DNA from: Phoronis australis
Taxonomy: Eukaryota; Phoronida; Phoronidae
NCBI GenBank assembly: GCA_002633005.1
Contig: NMRA01000527.1
Location: forward strand, 188,001 to 252,000
Direction: 5' to 3'
DNA length: 64,000 bases
The translations under genes and the position numbers were made by a program. The notes below the pieces were generated by a model. The model did no database searches. It saw only the letters and a program-made list of their open reading frames with translations, and was not told the origin of the DNA. Shown here in pieces: positions 36,719 through 50,236 of the stretch (its first letter is position 1; the number at the start of each line of letters is the position of its first letter).

Positions 36719-38646
36719 CTGCAAACAGAAATAACACAGACTTTACTGCCTACATGTTGATAGTGAGAACTCCTGTTAAATGGGCTATAACCTGCCTTCC
36801 GTGACATTGGCGTCAACCTATTCCTTATGGTAAAAATTCTCCAGTTCTGGATAGTAAAAAATTATTATTTTACTCAAGGTCGCAGCTCGTACCAAATTTT
36901 AGAAACAGCCAATACTGGCCGTCCCAAATTCAAGAATCATGAAAAAGACAAATTTTGCACTAGCAGTTATTTTCGAAAATTTCATCTCTGACTTCGCTGA
37001 TACAGAATGCAGATATTTGAGAAACACAGCGAACACCAAATTTCAGTGTCTCAATCCCATATTTACAAATTTAAGTCAAATTAGAGGCGATTTCTTAGCT
37101 TGGGAAGAACAAGCAGGTTAGCATACTGCTTGAGACCAGGGACAACAAACTGGGTAATGCCACAGCGGAATGATTTATGTAAGAGTACGGACTCAAGCAA
37201 CGGACTGTCAGTTTTGTCAAACGAAACAAACTACTTTCCATTTGAGTACAGGAACAAGTTGAGATCTGTTTTAAAGTTCAAAAGTTTAATTTCTTGATGC
37301 CATGCAGGTTCATAGGCACTTTAAAATATTCGCGATTATATTTTTTACAGAACGAGAAAAGCACAAAATGACAAGATAGGAACAAAAACAACCAGGTACA
37401 CCAAACGGTGCTCGGGGAGGGCAACGTAGCACACTTACTGGCGGAGTACATGCAATCTCAGTTGGATGATCTCCAAATTTCAAATTCAAGGTAGTCGTGC
37501 ACTTAAATGACATCATAGTCGTCAACAACAACAACCATGCATCAGGAACACTATTAAATACTCTTTGAACAGGATACCATGGAGCAAATTAAACCAGTTT
37601 CATAATCAGCCCACTTCCAACGACGTGCAATAAATCACACTTCAGATCAATAGCAAAAGAGTACATCTACCGGGTATAGCAGCAGAAAAACAAAAACGTT
37701 GTGAGATTATAGATTCATTCGTTAAACGAAGATTAATAAGTGACAGTGCACTACGGGAGCGTTTACGAGTTTGAATAAACATGGCGTGACAACATTTGTA
37801 AAATACTCTCAAAGCCTGATAGTTGAAAGTTAGATTCAAAAATGTACTAAACTTGTAATATGACCTGGTAGAAAAAAAATCATGTTTTCCAAAAACGGCA
37901 TATCAACATCGTAAAGGCCAAACATCATAAACAAAAACTCCATTTGCATCAAAAATCCGATTTAATCAAGGCATCTCGATCAATTCAAAATATTAACAGC
38001 AAAGCACAGACGATCACAAGAGACTGCCACAAGAAGATGATTAGCCATGAAACACACAACTGTTTAACTGCTGTCGACATCAACCTCTCTCAGACATTCT
38101 CAAGGTCTGATGCTACAGCAGTGGGCAGTCAATTGCACAGAGTGCTCTCAGCTACTAGCTTTTTACATGCTGTCATCGAATAGTGTATTGATTTTTCACC
38201 TGTCTCAGAAAAACACCTAAACTCCACAAAGGTCTACTTTTAACAACACTATTTACAAACCAAAACAGACTAGCTCGCAACATAACACGGTGAAGGCATA
38301 TTGAAGCCATTGCAAATTCAATTTCGTACAAAACCCTCAAAGAGATGGCCACACAGCAGGACCCAATTTGACAACCTGCAGCTCAACAAGGCGACCTCAG
38401 ATTTTGTGTGTTAGAAATCCCAAGTCGTTACAATCTGACTGGATTTTTGCGAGTAGCAACTATGTCAGACAAGAAAGAATGCACCAACAATTCGCTTTGA
38501 AATTTGTGGGGACTTCTTAACTTTAAAAATTAATTACACGTTTTCCAAATACACTACACTTGGTTCACTACTATTCCATTCTTTTTACAAAATCAGCATA
38601 CATGTCACTCTCAAGACACATCCGAGCACGCACTCAATGCACGTAC

Positions 38647-38809
38647 TACCGTAATCGTTCGGGTTAACGCCCTGGGCGGTTAAATTGGCGAATCCAAAAA
38701 ATCGGGGGAGGGCAGTTAACCGAGCAGTGGGCGGTTAAATCGAAAATCCACTTAAAGTCGGGGATAGGCGGTTAACTGAGCATGGGCGTTAACCCGAACG
38801 ATTACGGTA
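38647..38809. mobile_element. 163-bp CCGTAATC MITE, intact
   Basis: Perfect terminal inverted repeats (CCGTAATCGTTCGGGTTAAC and its complement) bounded by TA on both sides. Inside are GGGCGGTTAAAT, AAAAAATCGGGGGAGGG, GCGGTTAACTGAGC and related boxes. It is too short to code for anything, so it needs a transposase from elsewhere. Confidence 0.85.
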
Positions 38810-39433
38810 TAACAGGAAGTAAACAGACAGGACGCATGCACAAACAATGTGTTCTGATCTGCTTTCTTCTTCGATAAGACAGCTGAATGTGAAACAGGTT
38901 GTCATTGCGCACACCTACTTATCCATAATTTCCGATTAACCACAAAAGAAAAAAATGGCACCAGGGCATTTTTCATTATCGTAGCGGACATTTGACCCCT
39001 GTATAGTGCCAGATGTCCTACTTCTTCAATTCTGTTTTTTCATTTTCAAATGTTGGCAACACAAGCCGCATCAAACCCAAATGCAATTTAAAGTACCGGT
39101 AACTGTTGTTTGTGAAGGCCAGGACTTTCACATTGCTGCATACGGGTTTCTTGGTTTTGATGAGCTCATCTACCACCTGGGAATTTTGGTGAGTTGATTT
39201 GATACTGAGCATTGAGCTCGACAACCACAATAGGCAATGCTTGACAAGTCAAAAGCGTGTTACCGAGTTGTCATGACAGAAGAATTCAACAGGGTATTAA
39301 CGTACATGATCGACTAATCACAGCAACACCCAGATGGTCATATATATTCTCTTTTTGCATAGAAATGGAGAAGACAATGTTTCAGCATGTCCATGCCAGC
39401 GCATTCATTAATTATGCTCGCATTGCAAGAAAG

Positions 39434-39690
39434 CAACAGCTGTCACAGGAGAGAGGTGATTAGACAGTGTCTTCACATTTGTGCAACAGCTGTCACAGGA
39501 TAGAGGTGATTGGACAGTGTCTTCACACTTGTGCAACAGCTGTCACAGGATAGAGGTGATTGGACAGTGTCTTCACACTTGTGCAACAGCTGTCACAGGA
39601 TAGACGTGATTAGACAGTGTCTTCACACTTGTGCAACAGCTGTAATAGGATAGAGGTGATTAGACAGTGTCTTCCCACTTGTGCAACACT
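39434..39690. repeat. 50-bp minisatellite, five units
   Basis: CAACAGCTGTCACAGGATAG begins a unit repeated every 50 bp at 39434, 39484, 39534, 39584 and 39634, with few substitutions (GAGAGG, TAGACG, TAATAGG). Confidence 0.95.
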
Positions 39691-40665
39691 TATACAACCA
39701 CCAGTGGGAGAACACAAACAGTGTCAGTCCAGGTTCAGTCAGTGTAAACTTTGTTGAAACCCTTTAGTCAAGCACGTACTGCCACTTGGCCAGCTATAAG
39801 AAAAATCCAATAGGAACAGAACAATCATTTCTTTGGATAATACTTCAACGGTTTTGCTCTAAAATAATAGCCAATGTTGTCATTTAATTAAAATTCTTAT
39901 TAAATCTAACTCGTTCACAAAAAAATCAAAATCGTATCATGTTTCATGGGAGGAGCCCAGTTCGAGCCACACCAACAATGAAGTTGAATGACCTGATATA
40001 TATTTTGACAAGATGTGTACTTTCATTGTGAATGACTTGATATGTATTCTCATTGTGAATTTTGGCCTAAATGCACCACCACTGCAGTGTATGCTTAACA
40101 TGTGAAGAATTATCATTAAGGATATATAAAACACCAACTTTCCACTCCGAGCTTGATATGGTGACTTGCACGTCACTAATGCAACCTCAGATTTCGTTTG
40201 ACGACCTGGTAAAAATCCCAAGTCACCATGAATTCGTCACCCATAAATCCAAGCACACGCTCAATAGACAGGAGATTAAACAAGACGGTGTCGGAACTGT
40301 TTAGTATGAAACAGTACGTTGATGACTCCTGCACACACAATAGATCTTAATCGATTGCACTTCCCTTAGCTGGTGAGAAGGGTGTGTGAATTACTAAGCC
40401 CAAGCTCACGATGCAGTCCCAAAAAAAAGGCCTTAGGAACATTTATACAGTTCGTCAGTTCTTCAATTCAGATATCTTGCCAACTATGTGTCGTTTTTTT
40501 GGGGCCATGACTTTCGTCCCTGTGTACGGGTTTCTTTTTCTTGGCAACCTCATCTCACAATTTTGCCAGGTCACATTTGGCGAGTTGACGTTACGCAAAG
40601 CATTGAGCCATGACACTCCAAGAGTAAAGTTAAATCCTTCAATCATTCAGTTATTTCGCGCACGA

Positions 40666-40862
40666 AAATAATTGTCAAGTTTGTCATTTTTTCTTTTTTT
40701 AAAGATGGGTTACCTAATGGCAAACAATGGAAACTTAACAAAATGTTGTTTAATGAGATCTAAAAATATCAAGCTAAAATGACTAAAATTTTCTTCCTCT
40801 TTATTTTTGAAGAGAAATTTGACCTGTCTACCATATTGTGCTTTAAACAGCTTAAGAATAAC
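40666..40862 (+). repeat. AAAACTAATTGCC repeat, copy 4
   Basis: It begins GAAAATAATTGTCAAGTTTG and ends ACCATATTGTGCTTTAAACA, including GAGAAATTTGACCTGTCTACC, which is also seen in altered form in copies 1 and 5. Confidence 0.5.
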
Positions 40863-43066
40863 CGTTTGCACAGAATTTAAAAAAATATCCTCAGCCTGAA
40901 GTCACTTAGAAACAGAGTGACATTCCGTGACCTTTGAGCGAACTTGTTAAGCAGGGGATACTTCAGGCATTTTTGTGAATAAGCAATTCACAGTAAAAAT
41001 ATTCCCCAGAGCTTCAAAAGATTTCACACTGAAACCTTAGCCACATTGACCTTTAAAGTCCTGTAAAGTCATAAAAGATAGCATGGATCCAGTGAGCAGA
41101 TCCATTTCATGAGAAAAACATTGAATGGACACCTGGGTCTAATCATACATCTGTTGCAGAGACATAAAGAAACAATCCAACCTACGGCACTTTCAAAAGA
41201 AATAAGTAACATACATCAAACAGATCAGAAACTTCCACTGCCACTTAGCACCAGGTTCGACATACCTTCAGAAAATTTTGATGTACGCAAACCAAGATTT
41301 AATTTCGTAAACCAAGATTTAATTTCGCTTAAAGTAATTCACAGTCGTAATGTCATACAGATGGTGAACTGGTGCTTAAAGTACAATGTTTACATTTTAA
41401 AAGCATTCTCACCTCATAGTTATTATCATTTTAATTCCAATACCTGGGTTATTATCTCAAGAGCACTTGTGTTCTCCTCACTGCAAAAAGTTTGAAGTTT
41501 GACATAACGGGTTTGGCTTACTTGTGTCGAGTTTGAAAGCGTATGCAACGAGACCTGGACATAAGTCACTTCTTTGGCATAGCGGGACATTTTGGAGTTT
41601 CAGAACCAGGTCAATGCATTTATAGGGACACGAGCTTTGCCACTGTTATTCAATGCTTGCTTTGGGTTGTGCCACTGTGTAAAGTGCTAATGCAAATGCT
41701 TGGACTCGGGTTCTAGAGCTGAGGTTTGGACGCAACGAAGAGGGCAGGTGCAGAGGTTTGGATGGTGAAATGGATTCTAGGTTTGGAGGGTACAGTAGTT
41801 TCATTAAATGTGTCTATGACACTGTTACCGCTTCGGTGTAGTTACAAATTTCAAATGAAAAACAAATTAAATTTGAATTAATTTCTAAATGATGATGAAA
41901 ACCACTTCTTTGGAACATACAAACTTTCATGTAGAATTTTTAAATAAATTTTCAATTTCCGGTGGTGCACCAACAATATGATCAAACAAGCTGCAATCTA
42001 ATAAAAGCAAAATAAGTTATTTAAATACAACTGCCGAATGTATTCTTAGTCTTAGATAATAACTATACCTCATCAACTATTCACCTAATGTCTTTTTACA
42101 TACTGAGATGGAACATAATTTTTATTTATGGTAAACACAAAACAGTCTAATTGATATCAAAATATTTTCAAAAACTAAATATGACACATACTTGACAACT
42201 TAGAAAAAAAATTAGCATATTATCTACCCAATAGCGCATAAGTGTTTATACCAACATGTTTGCAAAAAGAAATTAATTAACATTAACAGTCAAAAAAGCA
42301 AACAGAACTGAAAGACAATTTGAGGTCTCCGGTAAACAAACTAAACATCAAGTGACCCAAACAGTGACAGTCGCAAAATCAACTCCCAATCTCAAAAAAC
42401 AGCCTCTACCCTAACATACACTCATAGCCTCCAGATATATGGTCAGCAATTTGCACTCTCCCTGGAGTACCATCCAATTCAGAACACCCACACAATAGTG
42501 TCCATTTGCAGAGCTATTATTTTGGTGGGAGGCCATGAAAGCAACAAAGGTCAGTGACTGATAAATGAAACCATTAACATAAGCCAAGGTAGTCAAGGTT
42601 GACAGCCTCGTTTTCAAAATAATGCACTGCAGGTAAAAAGCTGCAGGACTGCAGACGTGTCTAACGGCCACTTTTCGATATACTGGCGACACATAGAAAC
42701 TTGATGCGCACCTAGGCGGTAGAGTATTTGTGCGCAAATAAAGCAATCTTAGAACTCACCACAAGGAAAGTTCAGATGGCTGGGAGAAGTCGACCCTAAA
42801 CATAAAACGGCCACCTCAGATGTTGCCAACGGTTTTGTTTTAGTTGAAACTTCAAACGTTATTTCAATTGCATCACAGGACAGTTTAACAGCTTGCAATG
42901 TATAGTTTTGTAACTGGCACGATGCCAAGTTAGTATGGCAATTAACATCATCGCAAAATTAACTGCAAATTGTGACATCGAAAATCAATATAACCGCAAT
43001 TACGCGAATGTATTAAATAAATCGTGAAAAAGGTTTTATCCAGTAAATTCTCCATTTTTATTTTGC

Positions 43067-43290
43067 ACAAAACTAATTGCCAGAATTGTCACTTTACAAT
43101 TTTCTAAAAGCTGATTACCTCGCTGCAATGGATGGACACTGTACCAAATGCTGTAATATTACATCTATGGTAAGCAGTACAAAGTAACCAAATATTAGAC
43201 TAGCATTTTTATTCTTAGGCCTTTTTGAGGAGAAATTTAGCAAAATAGAATTTCACTTGTCAGCCATGTTGTACGCTAAATAGACGAAGA
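43067..43290 (+). repeat. AAAACTAATTGCC repeat, copy 5
   Basis: It begins ACAAAACTAATTGCCAGAAT and ends AGCCATGTTGTACGCTAAAT, with AGGAGAAATTTAGC before the end. It has the same block order as copies 1 and 4. Confidence 0.55.
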
Positions 43291-45160
43291 GTTACAGCAA
43301 TGTTTTACTACTTTTAAAACCCATGTTTTTCTGATAAACTAGAACGTACAGAGCATAAGGACTGGCACATGGTTTATACGTGTGTCCAGTTTCAAGCTGA
43401 ACATAATCTGTGCACTCTTGAAGGGACTGCAAACCGGATCTGACTGGCTTGATAAAGAACCTAACTTCCAAGGTAAACACCAACTAAAACCAGCAGATCC
43501 CCTGGGAATTTCCAGTTGAGAAAGACATGATAAAGAATATCAGCACATTTACTAAGTCTGATTACTCACCAACTTTCAAACTTTTCAACTCAAGGAATTC
43601 CAATATTCAAAAGATTCTAGCATGAAATCTACTAACAAGAAAAGATCCTTTGTTATCAGTTACCCAGGTCAGCAGGTTAGCAGCCCAGAGAGCATGCAGG
43701 TTTTGTTATTAAAAACATATCCCACAATGCATTAGTTGACAACATGACCTCAAAGGTCAGGATAAGACAACGGCATTGGCTGATGATGACCACTGGTAAT
43801 GTCAAGTTCTCAAAGCACATTTCTGAATGTGTTTGCAGTAATATTAATCCAAATAATTTAAGACAAAATGCCATCTGAGTAAATCAAATGATGGATGAAG
43901 CCCATTTACATCTCACTGCATAATAACAAATCTATTTATGTCATTTGGTTTAAAAGTTGGTGAATATGTAAACTGCAGTCAATTTCAAGAAAATATGAAA
44001 CACAATAGAAGCTAGGCAATGACCATCGCCTCTGTTGAAGGAACAACGTCGAGCTTCTTCATAAAATTTCAAGTCTTTATAAAGAGAACTAATCAGACCA
44101 TCATCTAGCAGGTGTCCCAGGTTTCTAGATGGAACCCTAACTTAAATTTAGACACCCTTGATACTACACCCTTGGTGTTTAGCATTAGGACGCCCAAGTA
44201 AGACTTGTAGGTCAGGGAGCCCATTAGCCACATCAAGGTTAAAAAGTAGTTAAGATATGATATAGGATACAAAAAAAGTTTATTGCAGAACCAGTCTCCA
44301 AAGCAACATACCACACTACAATAGAGTTCTAGGCATAAAAACAGTCATAAATCATTGGTCATGTACACCGTGTGAAATTAGAAACCCATTTTGAACTTTC
44401 CAATTTTAAAATTCTCTAAGAACCCCTTCCTGGAAGTGAACGAAATTTCCCATATTTTGGTGATCAAATCCAATGAAATAATTGCTTTTCTGATACAATG
44501 GCGACGTATTGAAATAAGGTACGTTGCTGCACAGATATGTTGTGAAAAAATATTTAGTACATTTGAATGGAACTGAGATTGAAAACAATGGGATTTCATA
44601 GCACTCTTAATTCTTTACAATCATCACATTTAATTACGATTATGTGGCGTATTGTTCAGATGTCTCATCTAAAAAAACATGCAAAATATCTGGAAAGGAC
44701 ACAGACCACGCTTCATCTTCCTCTGAGGGGGGCCTGTCTTAATTAATTGTCCACGTGAATTTGAGATTGGATCCAGCGGAAGCCAATTTCATGCTCTGGC
44801 AACTTTAAATAGTTGCGCGAGACAAGTTTGCAACATATTCCCTTCAACACTGCCCAGTGCATTTCAAAAATCAATGAAGTAGTTTGTGATGTGTCTAGAT
44901 GCTACAAAGACTCTAGTAGAGCTCAAGGTCCATTAACACGTGACAGATAATTCAAAGAAATTCCACCTTTTGCAGTAAGTGAGTCTGCAGAACAATAATC
45001 AATCAATGATAGTTATTTCTGTCATTTCCTCCACTCTTAATCAAGTTGTACAATAACCCAATGTGGTACTTCGGTAACCTTTATCGACTACCCGCTGTAA
45101 CAAAACAAAATGAAGAAGATACCAAGATTAACGATTTATGCCAATTCTTCACCTAATTCG

Positions 45161-45300
45161 CACAAAAATAATTGCCATTTTCTAAGTTTTTCAACTGGCT
45201 GATTTACCTTGCTTCAAATATGGAAACTTTACCAGATGCAAAAGATCTCTTTACTGAAGTGAAAGCAAGCAACCTGCGCTCAATATAGTATGGCTCCAGA
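45161..45300 (+). repeat. AAAACTAATTGCC repeat, copy 6, partial
   Basis: It begins CACAAAAATAATTGCCATTT and continues GCTGATTTACCTTGCTTCAA like copy 5. The 3' end is not clear. Confidence 0.45.
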
Positions 45301-47204
45301 TAGAAATCTCCTTTGTCCTGGATGCAGGAAAACGCACCATTACAATGGCCTCATTCTAAAAATGTCAAGCTTATTCGAGGAATTATGTTGCAAAATATTG
45401 CATCTATACTTCTTAGGTTTATCTTAGCTTTCTGTCATCAGAATTAGAACTCACAGCACAACAATAAAACTTTGCTGTCATTGGAACATCAAATACAATT
45501 AACAGCCGAGAAAAAATGAAAAAAGCAAGGCGCAAAAAAATAAAATGAGAACCTCCAATGGCATGAAAATGAGGTCAGAGAACTGCTTGACGCATTTCTC
45601 AGCATTGTGGGAAAAACGCAAGATTCAAATATCGCTGTGAAACCTAGAACCGTCTTAGTCCTTCCAACTTTTGCAGAACAAGACGGGTGAACCTCCCGAC
45701 ATAGTTTTTTGAGCTTCAATAATGTAATAACAATATACCAGTGACAATAATGACAGCATGCAATAAAAAACACTGCTAAATCCCATTTCCTAAAATCTAG
45801 CTTGATCAAACTGTATCATGAAGGCAAGCCCATGACACTATTATCATGTCAGGCAAAGTAACATAGCAAAAACACTTAGTTTGTTATGACTGACAGTGAA
45901 TTATAGGCAACTAGACACATAAATATGCCCTGAATTGGGTAGGGAGGTCTGCCCTGGAACACCTGCGCAGCCAGCCACTGCGACATCTGTGCCTAAGGCT
46001 TAAGAACATGTTGCCTAAGCTAAGAACATGTCTTTCATCAAACAAGAAACAGTTAGGCATACATACAGAAAACCGGACAAATTCCTACTTAGAGAGTCCA
46101 TACACGTTTTTACAACGCACTAACACTCGTTTGCCTTGAAACTTTTTCCAATCACAAAAACAGGCTATACATGATGGAACATTGCAATTTTATTTTATCA
46201 AAATTTTCAAGAAGAGTAAACAAGAAGACTATTTTTCTTGATTATGTAAGAACTTTATACAGTATGGTTGCCATCAGCAAGCAAACCATGAAATTTTGAA
46301 CAGTTTTGGCAATGTAATGATTGATTGAAAAAAGAAAAACTGAAAATTTTGACCATCGCCTTTGTTTGAAATGGTCAGGAGGCAAGAGATTGACAAGAAA
46401 AAATTGTTAATGACAAGGAAAGTTACATCTATCAAGAGAAGAACACAATAAGGTAACAATCCTGTACTTTTTATCTCCTTTCACAACTCCGCAAGGCGAG
46501 TAAACGAATTAAGATGTTGATTCAAAAGTCTGTAACTTCTGTGGGCAGTCACAAATTTTTCTTTAATGGCTGCGCCTGTCAAAGTCATACAAGTGAAGTT
46601 AGAGGTAAGTGAGAACAGCTGAGAGGACTGGAAAGCATTTACTAGGATAGTGTTGTGAGACAACGCCGCGAGAACCTCACGGAAAAGCAAGATCACGTGC
46701 AAGACCTCGTAACACCACACGACTGAAAGGCAATCAGTGTTTTACGAGTATGCTCAAGTCCAGACTACCGTAACCTAGCAAAATGGGAGCCATTGAAGTT
46801 TTGGTCGATGAGGTTTGAACGTCATGTTATGAGATAGAATTCTGGGATCAAATTCAAAGTTTCCGTTTCATAGATTTCTCGCCACAAGCGCATCACTAAT
46901 GTCCCAAGTCTACGGAATGCAGCTCTGCAGAGAACACATGTAAGCTCCAGTTTGAAAACGGTTGAAGGTGCTAAGGATAAAAAGCTATTGGTACAACAAA
47001 GACTACGTAGTTGGCCAAAGAGAGCCTGCTAAAGCATTCTACCATGTGATCTGAATTATTGAACAACAGGGATACAGATACTAAATGGTACAACACCTGG
47101 AGAGAAAATAGTCTGATGATCAGGTGCACTGTTACAATTACACATGCAGACAGAGAGTAGTCTCCCACATAACTTGAACTGACTTAAACCGAACCCAGAC
47201 AACG

Positions 47205-47335
47205 CAGAGGCGGATTTAGGAGCACCCCTCACCTAGAATTCTCCCAGATTCCACTTGGTTAAGTTTGACAGGCAAAATCCTGGCTAATACTCTGCCCTGT
47301 CCCTGCCTAAATCACAGTCTTGGATACGTCCCTGC
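47205..47335. mobile_element. Possible small MITE
   Basis: CAGAGGCGGATTTAGG near the left and CCTAAATCACAGTCTTGGAT near the right are imperfect inverted ends of a type seen in many animal DNA transposons. It is short and no target duplication was confirmed. Confidence 0.3.
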
Positions 47336-49479
47336 AATATGAAAATTGATATCAAAGCTTCAACCACTACCTGAAGGATAATCTGAAAATTGCGTCCCTA
47401 GTGTCAATTTCATGAGCTGTTATGTAACAACACGGATTTGACCGAAACTTCTAATTTCAACCTGGATATTTTTCAAAGAATTCTCCTTGTAATAGCACAT
47501 CTATGCGACTTGCACAGGAGAAATTGAGACTACAGGTATACTAGTACTAGCCTAAACATAGATAGCTTGGCATTTTGGCAGTAAATACCGGACAAAAACA
47601 TGTACCAAAAATCCTACGCGATTTCCAATTAAAATCAAATTGCCACGAGACACCTTAAACAGAAATGAAACCTAATTCCATTGATTTTGTATGCTGTCAA
47701 TTTATGCAACCAAAACTTGAGGACATGAATGAACCAGATGTTTGAGGGAAAGTAGTCCCACCGGTACATTAAAATAATTGCGATGACAAAACACTGTATA
47801 ACTATATTTACTACATATTAGCAGGCTCCAACGGCTAATTAACCCATAAAAGTACTTTTCTAAAACGAACCCAGGGACTCGTGTAATGCAGACGACTTTG
47901 ACGACATAGTTGTACCTTAGTTCTGAGCTTCTGAGCTTGAATATTGTAACAGTATCTCGAAGTATCGAAGTATCCGTAGCAATTTACGGGAATGCAACAA
48001 AATCCTGCACTACTGCAGACGGGAGCGAAACACCAGGAAGCGTTGCAGTAGCACAGTTTTATACTAAAACTATCAACTGAGACCTACCAAATCGGATCTG
48101 CTATAATCTATGATAGGAAATAACAACATGTTTTATCTCCCTGGTATTTCCTAGCTTTAATGCCAAGCAGAATCTAGACCATTCCTGTTAGTCAATGGCA
48201 AATACAATCACCACAGGGCACCTGGCACCTCAAGATACATATACACATAAGACACAGACTGCTCATAAAATCCTAGTATAGCTCACTGTAAAACACATGG
48301 AGGACTACCAATCACAAACTATACCCAGCTTACAAAATTGAACCATTAGAAAATGAGGAGCACATCTCATATGACGACAAAATTAGGTAGATTGACAGAG
48401 GGTTCTTTATTCCAGTAAATTCATATAATTGAGGCCACAGTCATTGTGGTTATTTCCAGACTTTTCCTGGTCAGATTGAACTCATTAAGACCAGATTGTC
48501 TAGCGGACAGCTGCCAAATTAAGACAATAAGTACACAGACATGTAGAAGACAATAAATACTTGGTTTACATGAATTGTGTGCTACACCTCAGGGAATTCA
48601 ATACATTATCTGACCTCCATGAGCACTGCTGGGATCAGCCACAAAACTAAAGGAATAGGCACAAGTCAACTATCTATTTACACATCAACAGACCATGCAG
48701 TATCAGTGTGCACCAGCTCAGTGAAACCCAAAACACAGCATGAGTCATGAGTCATAGTCACAACAAAGAAAAATTCAAATTGTGGTCTGGCTCACAAAAT
48801 ATCCCATGACAGACACAGAGCAGATTCTGGCTGGAGGTTAGTTATGTCATTTTACATATAATCCACTTGCAGTTACCAGAACACAAGTTTGCAGTTTCCA
48901 CAAACATATTAGAACTAGATTTGACAACAATCATTACAGTAAGATTCAATGCCAGAATTTCACCCAATAGCAGTGATGACAGAGCTTGATTTAGAGTCAA
49001 AAAAGGCCTTAATTTCCCACTCCCTCGAAAGGTTCCGATGACATCGGACTTATCGACAGGGGTCGCTGCCTGCGTTTGCCAACAGCAGACGGTAACTGGT
49101 TACTTAATTCTAATTATTATTTTGGCGGTAAAAGCATTCTGTCTCAATTCACGCAGGGCTCGACATTAACGGTAGTCCAACTGCCTGGGACAACCAATTT
49201 GTTGGTCCGGACAACCTCACGGCCGAATGAATTTTTGGAAACTATAGAAAATCTTAACGATAAGAACTTCTCTGTAGCAGTGATAACTCACTTGTTTAGT
49301 CGTCAGTGTCGGTAAGATGTGGCGCAAATCAGCAAGGTGTTGTTTAGATTATGCAGGAACTCATGACTGGACGCGATCTGAGGCACTTGCATTCGAATAG
49401 TTCTAGTCAAAGTGACGTGCTCTCATTTAAATACATGGCAGTATCTCACGTAATCTGGCAAAGTTTTGATTTTAGCTAG

Positions 49480-50210
49480 GACGGTCCTAGCGTAGTTCCA
49501 AGCGTTTTGAATGCACGCCAGGTTTCCGACGATTCGTCTCATCCTTCTAGGTTAAACGCATGTTTTTAATAGTTTCACTTCTGTCACCAAAATTGAAGCG
49601 CCAAACCAAAGGCAAGAGCACAAAAAAACAACTTGTAATTAGCGCAAGTTGAACATTTTGTCCACGTTCCACGACAACAAAAACTTATTTTTTTTAACAT
49701 TCCATTCGCCAAATGACTTTTACAAGATATGTTTTTGCTTCATTATTTTGGCAGCTGACCAAGTACCCCTATAGCCTAATAGTAGTATCTTCCGACTGTT
49801 AAGCAGGTGCTTTGAACAACTGCTGTGTTGGCTTCGAACTCAAAAAGAAATATACAATGTATATAAAATGACCCTGTTGAAAGTACTCAATAAGAAGACC
49901 TGTCGATCATAAGCACCTATTTGGTTGCCTAAGTGTCCAGTAGGAAGCAAATCTTTACACAATCAAGTGCTTCCCTTAAAAATACACTGCGAAGTAGCGG
50001 AGTCTTGTTTAATCTGTCTTTATTCTCAAGAAACTTGCCCTACTGAACGCACGACTACCTGTAGGAATACTTTAGGTACGTAAACACCCAATCACACTCA
50101 GGGTCACGACGCCACTGTATCGCGTAAGCAGGCCGTCGAAGACCATTACTAAAATCCCCCGACGTCAGTGTAGCTCCATCAGGGTAAAATCGGTCGAGCC
50201 CTGTCACGTA
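49480..50210 (-). repeat. 0.75-kb interspersed repeat, copy 2 (inverted)
   Basis: The reverse complement aligns with 3570-4380 in the same block order; see copy 1 for shared blocks. The best-kept part is about 49690-50130. Its outer boundary lies just past the stop codon of the 50237-50518 ORF. Confidence 0.8.
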
Positions 50211-50236
50211 TTTGCTGGATTCTTTACATTAAAAAA

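Larger units (their letters stand above)
36719..49479. other. Long non-coding stretch, probable YPEL 5' intron
   Basis: About 12.8 kb without a recognisable coding exon on either strand. The longest open frames (41109-41495 plus strand, 42411-42746 minus strand) have AT-driven composition and no family resemblance. It holds the short CCGTAATC element, a 50-bp minisatellite, three AAAACTAATTGCC-family copies and a possible small MITE near 47.2 kb. If the 51.9-kb promoter serves YPEL, this is its first intron. Confidence 0.5.

Noticed and set aside
41109-41495. 128-codon plus-strand open frame
   Set aside because: AT-driven composition, no family resemblance, no splice context. It contains a local direct repeat (AACCAAGATTTAATTTCG) that explains part of the openness.
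42411-42746. 111-codon minus-strand open frame
   Set aside because: No recognisable domain, no splice or promoter context. Such lengths are expected by chance in 64 kb.
45489-45809. 106-codon minus-strand frame rich in Phe and Ser
   Set aside because: It is the complement of an A-rich stretch, with no family match and no splice signals.
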